Assembly: GCA_910589105.1 (NCBI GenBank)
Contig: CAJUST010000013.1
Coordinates: forward strand, 1-64,000
Source of the DNA: an uncultured Lachnospiraceae bacterium
Lineage (GTDB): Bacteria > Bacillota > Clostridia > Lachnospirales > Lachnospiraceae
DNA length: 64,000 bases
Direction: 5' to 3'
Shown in pieces: positions 9,198 through 17,356 of this stretch (its first letter is position 1; the number at the start of each line of letters is the position of its first letter). The notes under the pieces were generated by a model. That model made no database searches. It saw only the letters and a list, made by a program, of their open reading frames with translations, and was not told where the DNA came from. Made by a program: the position numbers and the translations under genes.

Positions 9198-9206
9198 TGT
9201 TATAAT
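9198..9206 (+). promoter_or_regulatory. Extended -10 promoter of terD-like gene
   Basis: TG-T-TATAAT (9198-9206) is a consensus extended -10 element 57 bases upstream of the TerD start at 9264. No good -35 match is present at the correct distance, as is usual for extended -10 promoters. Confidence 0.55.
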
Positions 9207-9263
9207 AAACCAAAGAAAGATCTCCATTTGCTCTACATAAACCCATTTACAGGAGGAACGCAT

Positions 9264-10040
9264 ATGATTCAAATTCCCATGAAAGTTTCCGGACTGTTAG
9301 ATAAACGGACTATTCAATCGTTTTATCAAGAACGGATTCAAGGCGCTAAAACTTTGCAGACCATTGCATCCATTCAAGCGGGGGCACCCGCCGGCGCCAT
9401 CAACGGTGTAAAGCCTCCTCATACCTCAGTTTTGCCAAATCCTGCCAGTTCGCCGCCGAATCCTGTCATGAGAAAACCAGTTCCCACTCTCATTCACCCC
9501 ATGCAAAAGGGGCAGAAAGTGTCTTTAGAAACCAATAGGCCTTTATCCGCCATTAAGGTCTGTCTGGGCTGGAATGTCAAAAACCCTTCCTGTGACGTTG
9601 ACGTGTCCGCTTTTTTACTAGATGAAAAAGGCAAAGTTTTGGGAGACGATTGGTTTGTTTTCTACGGACAAGAACAAAGCCCTGACGGCAGCGTCTTTTT
9701 TTTAGCGGATTCGGCGGAAGATCGGGAAAATATCACCATTCATTTTAAAAAATTAAACGCAAAAGTCCAAAAAATCGTTTTTGTGCTGACGATAAATGAA
9801 GCGTTTGAAAAACGACTGAATTTCAGTATGTTACAGGAAGCCTATGTCCGGATTATTGATCATGCCTCTAAACAGGAATTGGCAAGTTTTCAGATGGATG
9901 CATATTATTCTAACGTCACTTCCATGATGATTGGAGAAATTTACCGCCACAAAAAAGTCTGGAAATTCCATGCAGTTGGAAATGGCGTGGCAAGAGATCT
10001 CGCCGGCCTATGTGAGCTTTACGGCGTTCAAGTTATTTAA
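9264..10040 (+). CDS. TerD-family stress protein
   Basis: 258 residues. Residues 1-75 are a Pro/Ala-rich lead and about 80-255 form a TerD domain, recognisable by LGWNVKNPSCDVDVSAFLL, the FVFYGQ segment, SPDGSV and the C-terminal GEIYRHKKVWKFHAVG motif. TerD proteins bind Ca2+ through acidic loops and belong to tellurite and general stress-response systems. I took the ATG at 9264 because GGAGGAACGC precedes it; an in-frame ATG-less extension starts at 9228. An AIM24 gene follows 17 bases later. None of the usual partners (TerC, TerB, phosphoribosyltransferases) is nearby, so this is a reduced form of the ter system. Confidence 0.9.
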   Translation: MIQIPMKVSGLLDKRTIQSFYQERIQGAKTLQTIASIQAGAPAGAINGVKPPHTSVLPNPASSPPNPVMRKPVPTLIHPMQKGQKVSLETNRPLSAIKVCLGWNVKNPSCDVDVSAFLLDEKGKVLGDDWFVFYGQEQSPDGSVFFLADSAEDRENITIHFKKLNAKVQKIVFVLTINEAFEKRLNFSMLQEAYVRIIDHASKQELASFQMDAYYSNVTSMMIGEIYRHKKVWKFHAVGNGVARDLAGLCELYGVQVI

Positions 10041-10057
10041 AACAAGGAGGAACAATT

Positions 10058-10762
10058 ATGCTGACATTTGAAACCATAAATGAACTGACACTAAAAGTAA
10101 CCTGCGCCGGAACCGGCGTTATATTTACAAAAGCCGGAGCTTTCATTGCGGGAGAAAGCCCTGAAGGCAAAAATTATAAATTTGAAAAAGTTTTATTCGG
10201 GCCGCAAAACAGCATCGGGCAGGCGTTGATTGGCTCTATTATGCGCCGCGTAACCGGTGAAAACCTGCCGCTTATGAAGGTAAGCATGAATGGGGATTCC
10301 GTGACCTACTTCGCCAATAAAGGACAGCATATAGTCATTTATCATTTGGAGATAGGAGAAACAATTTCCGTCGAATCAGAGAACATTCTCGCTTTTACAC
10401 AAGATTGTGATTATAATGTGCGTTTTATTGGAGTCGGGGTTCTTTCACAAAAAGGGCTTGCCACGTCCACATTAACCGGACGCGGCAGAGAAGCTTACGT
10501 CGCAGTGCTTTCAGACGGCAATCCAATCGTTTTAAGCAATGTTTCGTCCCGCTCCACAATCTCTGTAGATCCCGATGCAGTGATCTGTTGGATCGGCAAT
10601 GGGCATTGTGATCCACGGGTCACTTTAGACGTTTCTTGGAAAACTTTTATCCGGCAGACTTCTGGGGAATCCTATCAATTTGAATGGAATGGGAACGCCG
10701 GAGTGACTGTCGTGTTACAGCCGTCAGAACGGCAGAGCGGGCTTAACGTGAGCATGGATTAA
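10058..10762 (+). CDS. AIM24-family protein
   Basis: 234 residues matching the AIM24 family (beta-sandwich proteins named after a mitochondrial protein). Supporting segments are an early GTGVIFTKAGAFIAGE, the glycine-containing FIGVGVLSQKGLATSTLTG and a late VVLQPSER. No signal or membrane segment is seen. The molecular role of bacterial AIM24 proteins is not established, but they often sit beside TerD proteins in stress-response loci, as here: 17 bases after terD, with ACAAGGAGG upstream of the ATG. Co-transcription with terD is likely. Confidence 0.85.
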   Translation: MLTFETINELTLKVTCAGTGVIFTKAGAFIAGESPEGKNYKFEKVLFGPQNSIGQALIGSIMRRVTGENLPLMKVSMNGDSVTYFANKGQHIVIYHLEIGETISVESENILAFTQDCDYNVRFIGVGVLSQKGLATSTLTGRGREAYVAVLSDGNPIVLSNVSSRSTISVDPDAVICWIGNGHCDPRVTLDVSWKTFIRQTSGESYQFEWNGNAGVTVVLQPSERQSGLNVSMD

Positions 10763-10872
10763 CAATCTGCGTTTCTATTAAGAAGGCAAAAATGTGATTA
10801 AATTACTGTCAGATGAATAGAGAGGGCTTATTTCAGGAAAAATAAGCATTATTTTTTCATGGAGGTAAGCAT

Positions 10873-11712
10873 ATGAAGGGCTCCTTTTACGGCTGGTATT
10901 TAAAATGCCAGTCTGACACACAGACTTTAGCGGTGATACCTGCCATTCATCGCACAGGAAGGAAGCAAACGTGTTCTATTCAAATTATTACGGAAGAAAA
11001 AGCTTGGACAGTTACGTTTTTGGCGGATAAATTCCGTCAGACAAAGAGCGGTATTTTCATCGGGGAGAATCAATTCGGGGAAAAAGGCATTCGTCTGGCA
11101 ATAAAAACCCCCAAACTAGAGATTTACGGAAAATTAAATTTTGGAACGCTCTGCCCATTAAAATATGACATTATGGGGCCATTTGCATTCGCGCCATTTA
11201 TGGAATGCCGCCACAGCGTATGGAGTATGCGGCATTTTGTATCAGGAACGGCGTCTGTCAATCATCAAATATATAAGTTTAAACGGGCGTGGGGATATTG
11301 GGAAGGGGATCAGGGCAGATCCTTTCCGGAAAAGTATATCTGGACGCAATGCTTTTTTTCCGGAGGCTCTTTAATGCTTTCAATAGCGGACATTCCAATG
11401 GCAGGCATTCATTTTACCGGAATTATAGGAGTGGTATTATGGCATGGGAAAGAATATAGAATTGCAACGTATCTGGGAGCCAGAGTTGTGAAACTCCAAA
11501 ACAAAATGGCGCGCGTGGCGCAAGGCAGCCTGGAATTAGACGTTTGTCTGCTAAAACCGTCCGGATGCATCCTTAAGGCGCCATCGAAAGGGGATATGGT
11601 TAGGACAATCCGTGAAAGCGCAGCCTGCAGGGCTTTCTATAGATTTCGGAAAAATGGACAAACTCTTTTTTCCTTTGAAACAGACCGGGCTTCTTTTGAG
11701 TTTGAATATTGA
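10873..11712 (+). CDS. Tocopherol-cyclase-like protein
   Basis: 279 residues resembling the tocopherol cyclase family. The clearest signature is WGYWEGDQGRSFPEKYIWTQ followed by CFFSGG, and the N-terminal GWYLKCQ also fits. Plant and cyanobacterial members close the chromanol ring of vitamin E, but a Clostridium-type anaerobe is not expected to make tocopherol, so the real substrate is unknown. It may be a lipocalin-like carotenoid- or lipid-binding fold. A 110-base gap without a visible terminator separates it from AIM24, and ATGGAGG precedes the start, so it may belong to the same transcription unit. Confidence 0.72.
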   Translation: MKGSFYGWYLKCQSDTQTLAVIPAIHRTGRKQTCSIQIITEEKAWTVTFLADKFRQTKSGIFIGENQFGEKGIRLAIKTPKLEIYGKLNFGTLCPLKYDIMGPFAFAPFMECRHSVWSMRHFVSGTASVNHQIYKFKRAWGYWEGDQGRSFPEKYIWTQCFFSGGSLMLSIADIPMAGIHFTGIIGVVLWHGKEYRIATYLGARVVKLQNKMARVAQGSLELDVCLLKPSGCILKAPSKGDMVRTIRESAACRAFYRFRKNGQTLFSFETDRASFEFEY

Positions 11713-11789
11713 GGTTCAATTTTCCTTTAGATATTCCTTTTTCACGGAATGTAAGATTTTTCTGTCAATGGCATTTCCTCGTTTAACAG

Positions 11790-11818
11790 TTGAATCTTAT
11801 GCTCTCTTATGCTAGAAT
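11790..11818 (+). promoter_or_regulatory. Promoter of the flavoprotein gene pair
   Basis: TTGAAT (11790-11795), a 17-base spacer and TAGAAT (11813-11818), preceded by TGC as in extended -10 elements. It lies about 48 bases upstream of the TTG start at 11866 and probably opens the transcription unit that continues into mutS. Confidence 0.6.
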
Positions 11819-11865
11819 AACAAAAACAAAGAAATTTTCCACGATTTGACAGAAAAGGTGACAGC

Positions 11866-13104
11866 TTGAAGAAAGTTATGGTAATCGGCGGAGGGGCAAG
11901 CGGCATAGTGGCGGCCATCTCTGCGGCGCGGCATGGCGCAGAAGTGACAATCCTAGAACATAATGACAGGATCGGCAAAAAGATATTGTCCACAGGAAAC
12001 GGCAAATGCAATTATACCAACCGCAGGCAGGGCTTACGCTTTTACAGGGGCGAAAACCCTGCATTTGTATTGCCTGTTTTGAAACAGTTCGGTTTTAAGG
12101 AAACCATAGCGTTTTTTAAAGAGCTTGGAATTTACCCAAAAGAACGGGACGGTTATTTCTATCCGGCAAGCGGGCAGGCGTCTTCCGTATTGGACGTTCT
12201 TCGCATGGAGTTAGACAATCTGTCCGTGAAAGTTAAGACTGGCTGTCAATTAAATGCAGTCCAAAAGTCAAAAAACGGCTTTCAAATCCGAACCAGTTTA
12301 GGGACATTTCAGTCAGATTCGCTTCTGTTTGCCTGCGGCGGCAAGGCGTTTCCAAAATCGGGCAGTGACGGCAGCGCATTTCCTTATATCAGTAAGTTTG
12401 GCCATACATGGATTGAGATGACGCCAGCTTTGGTTCAAATGAAGGCAAAACAGTCATTTTTTAAATCGCTTGCAGGAATTCGCGCAGATTGTTCCGTAAC
12501 GCTAAATACGCCAGACGGCGAATATAGGGATCGTGGGGAAGTTCAGTTTACTAGTGAAGGAATTTCAGGCATACCGTCATTCCAACTGAGCCGCTATGCG
12601 GCGAAAGCCATTGCCGATGGAAAAAAGGCGGAGGTAAGCCTTGATTTAGCGCCGTTTCTTACAGAGGAGGAGTTGCGTCTGGAATTAAACAGCCGTTTTC
12701 GGCAAACGTCCCGAAAAACCTGTGAAGAAGCGCTCATCGGGCTTTTTTCCAAAAAATTCATTCCAGTATTGTTAAAAGAAAACCATATCCCGCTTAAAAC
12801 GCCCGCAAATCAGCTTACAATGGCAGAACAAGACAAGCTTTTGCGCTACCTGAAACATATGGACGTAACCATTACTGCCGTCAAAGGTTTTGAGTTTGCG
12901 CAGACGGCTGCAGGCGGAGTGGATACGGCAGAGCTTCATGCGCATACTTTAGAATCGAAATTGGTAAAAGGGCTGTATTTTGCCGGGGAAGTGATCGATA
13001 TAGACGGTATGTGCGGCGGTTATAACTTACAATGGGCGTGGTCTTCCGGTTATGTGGCGGGAAGAAACGCGGCAAGGAGGGACGGATCACATGATTCAGG
13101 TTAA
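11866..13104 (+). CDS. HI0933/BaiN-type FAD-dependent oxidoreductase
   Basis: 412 residues. The N terminus is a Rossmann FAD-binding loop (VIGGGASGIVAAISAA), followed by ILSTGNGKCNYTN and a C-terminal YNLQWAWSSG motif, the signature set of the HI0933-like flavoprotein family (YhiN, BaiN). Members have been described as flavin reductases or dehydrogenases acting on varied substrates, so no exact reaction is assigned. The start is TTG at 11866 with an AAAGGTGA box just upstream. Its end overlaps the next flavoprotein gene by 14 bases, so the two are co-translated. Confidence 0.88.
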   Translation: MKKVMVIGGGASGIVAAISAARHGAEVTILEHNDRIGKKILSTGNGKCNYTNRRQGLRFYRGENPAFVLPVLKQFGFKETIAFFKELGIYPKERDGYFYPASGQASSVLDVLRMELDNLSVKVKTGCQLNAVQKSKNGFQIRTSLGTFQSDSLLFACGGKAFPKSGSDGSAFPYISKFGHTWIEMTPALVQMKAKQSFFKSLAGIRADCSVTLNTPDGEYRDRGEVQFTSEGISGIPSFQLSRYAAKAIADGKKAEVSLDLAPFLTEEELRLELNSRFRQTSRKTCEEALIGLFSKKFIPVLLKENHIPLKTPANQLTMAEQDKLLRYLKHMDVTITAVKGFEFAQTAAGGVDTAELHAHTLESKLVKGLYFAGEVIDIDGMCGGYNLQWAWSSGYVAGRNAARRDGSHDSG

Positions 13105-14677
13105 TCAGCTTAAACTGCCGATAGCCCATACAAAAGAAGAACTGGAATCCAAATTGCTCCATACATTAAAAATAGAAAAGGAACAGCTTTTTTCTTTCCG
13201 GATTGCCAGACAGTCATTAGACGCAAGGGACAAACGGAACATTCAATATGTATATACAATCGAAGCAAATGCGGCGCAGGAAAGAAAAATAATCAGGAAA
13301 TTACATAATAAAAATATTTCCTGCCAGCCCCAAACTGCATATCAGTTTCCCATTACTGGGCAGAAAACGCTTAAAAGCCGCCCGGTAATCGTTGGAAGCG
13401 GGCCGGCCGGACTGTTTTGCGCCTATATGCTTGCAGTTTCCGGCTATTCGCCGATTGTCATAGAACGCGGCAAAACAATCCAAAAAAGACAGGAGGACGT
13501 AAGGCGTTTTTGGAATTGCGGCAGTTTAAACCCAAATTCCAACGTCCAGTTTGGAGAAGGCGGCGCAGGGACGTTTTCTGACGGAAAATTAAACACTCTG
13601 GTAAAAGACCCGGCCGGACGCGGCAGAAAAGTTTTGGAAATCTTTGTCAAACATGGCGCGCCAAAAGAGATTTGCTATGAAGCGAAACCTCATATCGGGA
13701 CAGATCGTTTAGCGGAAGTGATTCCGTCGATGCGGGAAACGATTCTTGCATCCGGCGGAGAGTTTTTATTTGAAAGCTGTCTGACAGATCTTAAGATAGA
13801 ACGGCAAACAGTAAAATCAGCGCAGATAAACCGCGATACATGGATTGATACGCAGGTTTTGGCGTTGGCAATCGGGCACAGCGCACGGGACACGTTTGAA
13901 CTGTTATTCCAAAAAAAGGTCCCGATGGAAGCGAAATCATTTGCCGTCGGCCTTCGCGTGGAGCATTTACAGGAACTAATTGGCAAAGCCCAGTATGGAG
14001 ATGCGTCTGCCCTGCTGCCCGCCGCATCCTATAAGGTGACTGCAAACGCCTGCGGCAGAGGGGTCTATTCCTTTTGCATGTGCCCGGGCGGCTATGTAGT
14101 CAATGCATCTTCCGAAGAAGGCAGGCTGGCGGTCAATGGCATGAGTTTTTATAAGCGGGATAGCGTAAATGCCAACAGCGCAATTATTGTATCCGTTACG
14201 CCGCCCGATTACGGCGCCGAAGGCCCATTGTCCGGCATTGCATTTCAGCGCAGGCTTGAAGCGCAGGCGTATCAGCTTGGGGACGGGGCAATCCCACAGC
14301 AGCGTTATGGGGATTTCAAACGTGGAATCAAAAGCGTTTCTTATGGGGCGTTTCCATCTATGACGTATGGCGCATCGCAGTTTGGGGCGCTGCATACGCT
14401 GTTTCCAAAAGAAATCTACCAAGCTTTTTTAGGCGGCATGGAGCAGTTTGCCGCAAAAATTTCAGGATTTGACTGCGAAGATGCGATCCTTTCCGGCGTG
14501 GAAAGCCGCACGTCATCGCCCGTGAGAATCCCAAGAAACGAAACATTCCAAAGTGAAATTTCAGGGCTTTATCCCTGTGGGGAAGGAGCAGGGTATGCAG
14601 GCGGGATTATGTCGGCCGCCATTGACGGCATAAAAACGGCCGAGGCGATTGCCGCGGCATACCGCCCTGATAAATAA
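13091..14677 (+). CDS. FAD-dependent dehydrogenase (COG2509 type)
   Basis: 528 residues. The N-terminal 95 residues are an alpha/beta lead. A Rossmann loop (PVIVGSGPAGLFCAYML) follows, then the conserved GEGGAGTFSDGKLNT stretch and a C-terminal GEGAGYAGGIMSAAIDG motif. This is the uncharacterised FAD-dependent dehydrogenase family widespread in anaerobes; the substrate is not known. The true start is the ATG at 13091 (GGAGGGACGG upstream), which overlaps the previous gene; a longer frame from 13052 lacks a good site. It precedes mutS by 21 bases. Confidence 0.87.
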   Translation: MIQVNQLKLPIAHTKEELESKLLHTLKIEKEQLFSFRIARQSLDARDKRNIQYVYTIEANAAQERKIIRKLHNKNISCQPQTAYQFPITGQKTLKSRPVIVGSGPAGLFCAYMLAVSGYSPIVIERGKTIQKRQEDVRRFWNCGSLNPNSNVQFGEGGAGTFSDGKLNTLVKDPAGRGRKVLEIFVKHGAPKEICYEAKPHIGTDRLAEVIPSMRETILASGGEFLFESCLTDLKIERQTVKSAQINRDTWIDTQVLALAIGHSARDTFELLFQKKVPMEAKSFAVGLRVEHLQELIGKAQYGDASALLPAASYKVTANACGRGVYSFCMCPGGYVVNASSEEGRLAVNGMSFYKRDSVNANSAIIVSVTPPDYGAEGPLSGIAFQRRLEAQAYQLGDGAIPQQRYGDFKRGIKSVSYGAFPSMTYGASQFGALHTLFPKEIYQAFLGGMEQFAAKISGFDCEDAILSGVESRTSSPVRIPRNETFQSEISGLYPCGEGAGYAGGIMSAAIDGIKTAEAIAAAYRPDK

Positions 14678-14698
14678 GATACGGGAGGAACGAATATT

Positions 14699-17341
14699 TT
14701 GGGCAGTTATACACCAATGATGCAGCAATATTTGGAAATCAAAAAAGAATACAGCGGATATATCCTATTTTACCGTTTAGGGGATTTCTATGAGATGTTT
14801 TTTGAAGACGCCATACAGGTTTCCAAAGAGCTTGAACTGACCCTGACTGGGAAAAACTGCGGCGTGGGGGAACGCGCCCCTATGTGCGGCGTGCCGTATC
14901 ATTCCGTGGAAGGGTATTTGAATAAATTAGTCAAACGCGGTTATAAAATTGCTGTCTGTGAACAAGTGGAAGACCCGAAGGCGGCGAAAGGCATTGTCAA
15001 ACGGGAAGTGATCCGGATCGTCACCCCCGGAACGAACACGGACACACAGGCGTTAGAAGAAACGAGAAATAATTATATTATGTGCATTGTCTATCTTGCG
15101 GATAAGTATGGGGTTTCGATTGCAGATGTAAGCACGGGGGACTATTATGTCACGGAAGTGGATACGGAACGTAAACTGTTAGATGAAATGAACAAATACA
15201 ATCCGGCGGAACTGATTTGCAACGAAGCGTTTTTTATGAGCGGCATAGATTTAGACGACATTAAAAACCGCTTAAATGTCTGCGTCAGCGCATTGGAATC
15301 ATGGTATTTTGGCGAAGACACAGCGGTTACGGCATTGAAAGAACATTTTAAAATCCAAAATTTAGCTGGAATTGGATTAGAGGATTTTGCCTGCGGCAGC
15401 ATTGCGGCGGGCGCCCTGTTAAAATATCTCTATGAGACGCAGAAAAATTCACTTTCCCATATGTCGGCAATCCACCCATATGTCACTGGGAAATTTATGG
15501 TTCTCGACAGCTCGACTAGGCGGAATTTAGAGCTGACGGAGACGTTAAGGGAAAAATCCAAACGCGGCTCCCTGCTCTGGGTGTTGGATAAGACAAAGAC
15601 AGCGATGGGCGCGCGGATGATGCGTTCCTTTTTGGAACAGCCGTTAATTGAAAAATCGGAAATTTCAAAACGCCTTGACGCTGTGGAAGAACTAAAAGAA
15701 CATATGATTACAAGGGAAGAACTGCGGGAATACTTGAATGCAGTATATGATTTGGAACGCCTGATTACGCGGATTGCCTGCCAGACGGCAAATCCTAAAG
15801 ACTTATTGGCGTTAAAAAATTCCATTCAAATGCTTCCGCCGGTAAAAAGCCTTCTGTCAGAGTTTTCGTGTGAAATGCTTTTAGAGATTACAGAAGAAAT
15901 TGATCCGTTAGAAGATATTTTCGATTTGATTTCTTCCGGAATTGACGAAGATGCGCCGATCTTAGTGCATGACGGCGGCATTATTAAATCCGGCTACGAT
16001 GAGGAAGTCGATCGTTTAAAACGGGCAAGAACGGAAAGCAAAACATGGTTAGCGCAGCTAGAGGCGGCCGAGCGTGAGAATACCGGAATTAAAAACCTGA
16101 AAATCAAATATAACAAGGTGTTCGGCTATTATTTGGAGGTGACGAACTCCTATAAACATCTCGTGCCGGATTCCTATACGAGAAAACAGACCCTTGCAAA
16201 TGCAGAACGGTATATTACGCCGAAATTAAAGGAATTAGAAGACGACATCTTAGGCGCGGAAGATAAATTGACCGTTTTAGAGTACGAACTGTTCCGCAGG
16301 ATACGCGAAACAATCGCGGCGGAGGTCGTCCGCATCCAAAAGACAGCAAAAGCCATAGCAGGGTTAGACGTATTTGCCTCCTTTGCCTGCGTCGCGGAAC
16401 AAAACCAGTTCTGCCGCCCGAAATTAAACCATAAAGGGACAATCGACATTAAAGGCGGCAGGCATCCTGTTGTTGAAAAAATGATACAAAATGAGATGTT
16501 CATTAAAAACGACACATTTTTAGATAACGGACGGCAGAGAATTTCCATTATTACAGGACCGAATATGGCGGGGAAATCCACTTATATGCGGCAAACGGCG
16601 CTAATCGTGTTAATGGCGCAGATTGGAAGCTTCATTCCTGCGGATTCCGCCAATATCGGCATTGTGGACAGGATATTTACGAGAGTCGGGGCTTCTGACG
16701 ATCTTGCCAGCGGGCAGAGCACGTTTATGGTCGAGATGACTGAAGTCGCCAATATTTTACGGAATGCGACTTCCAATTCGCTTTTGATTTTAGATGAAAT
16801 TGGCCGTGGGACAAGCACGTTTGACGGACTTAGCATTGCATGGGCAGTCGTAGAGCATATCAGCAATCCGAAACTGCTTGGCGCAAAGACGCTGTTTGCG
16901 ACGCATTACCATGAATTGACGGAACTTGAAGGCAAATTAGACAACGTAAGCAATTACTGCATTGCCGTCAAAGAAAAGGGAGACGACGTTGTGTTCCTGC
17001 GGAAAATCGTTAAGGGCGGAGCCGATAAAAGCTATGGGATTCAGGTGGCGAAATTAGCCGGGCTGCCGGAATCCGTATTGGCCCGCGCAAAGGAGATTGT
17101 CAATGAACTAAGCGATCTGGATCTTTCCGACATTGCCAAAAACATTCAGGTAGGCGCGCCGGCCAAAAAGAAAAAAACCGTTTTAGATGAAGTGGATTTA
17201 ACGCAGATGTCGTTGTTTGACACTGTAAAAGACGATGACATTATAGCGGAAATACGGGAACTGGATATTGGGAATTTAACGCCAATTGAAGCGATGAATA
17301 AATTGTTTGAGTTACAAAATAAAATCAAAAACCGTTGGTAA
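14699..17341 (+). CDS. mutS: DNA mismatch repair ATPase MutS
   Basis: MutS of 880 residues, normal length for the MutS1 class. It recognises mismatches and recruits MutL. The mispair-binding loop is DFYEMFFED near residue 28 (Phe-x-Glu wedge). The connector, lever and clamp domains span about 130-560. The ATPase has Walker A GPNMAGKST (about 620-628), Walker B LLILDEIGRGTSTFDG (about 694-709) and the switch THYHEL. The C-terminal tail ends in a MutS dimer/clamp-interaction region. The start codon is TTG behind GGGAGG. mutL follows after 15 bases. Confidence 0.98.
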   Translation: MGSYTPMMQQYLEIKKEYSGYILFYRLGDFYEMFFEDAIQVSKELELTLTGKNCGVGERAPMCGVPYHSVEGYLNKLVKRGYKIAVCEQVEDPKAAKGIVKREVIRIVTPGTNTDTQALEETRNNYIMCIVYLADKYGVSIADVSTGDYYVTEVDTERKLLDEMNKYNPAELICNEAFFMSGIDLDDIKNRLNVCVSALESWYFGEDTAVTALKEHFKIQNLAGIGLEDFACGSIAAGALLKYLYETQKNSLSHMSAIHPYVTGKFMVLDSSTRRNLELTETLREKSKRGSLLWVLDKTKTAMGARMMRSFLEQPLIEKSEISKRLDAVEELKEHMITREELREYLNAVYDLERLITRIACQTANPKDLLALKNSIQMLPPVKSLLSEFSCEMLLEITEEIDPLEDIFDLISSGIDEDAPILVHDGGIIKSGYDEEVDRLKRARTESKTWLAQLEAAERENTGIKNLKIKYNKVFGYYLEVTNSYKHLVPDSYTRKQTLANAERYITPKLKELEDDILGAEDKLTVLEYELFRRIRETIAAEVVRIQKTAKAIAGLDVFASFACVAEQNQFCRPKLNHKGTIDIKGGRHPVVEKMIQNEMFIKNDTFLDNGRQRISIITGPNMAGKSTYMRQTALIVLMAQIGSFIPADSANIGIVDRIFTRVGASDDLASGQSTFMVEMTEVANILRNATSNSLLILDEIGRGTSTFDGLSIAWAVVEHISNPKLLGAKTLFATHYHELTELEGKLDNVSNYCIAVKEKGDDVVFLRKIVKGGADKSYGIQVAKLAGLPESVLARAKEIVNELSDLDLSDIAKNIQVGAPAKKKKTVLDEVDLTQMSLFDTVKDDDIIAEIRELDIGNLTPIEAMNKLFELQNKIKNRW

Positions 17342-17356
17342 AGGCAGGGGAGGCAT

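Noticed and set aside
10873..11712. Assignment of the tocopherol-cyclase-like gene to vitamin E synthesis
   Set aside because: No other tocopherol gene is visible and such a pathway is not expected in this lineage. Only the family resemblance is claimed.
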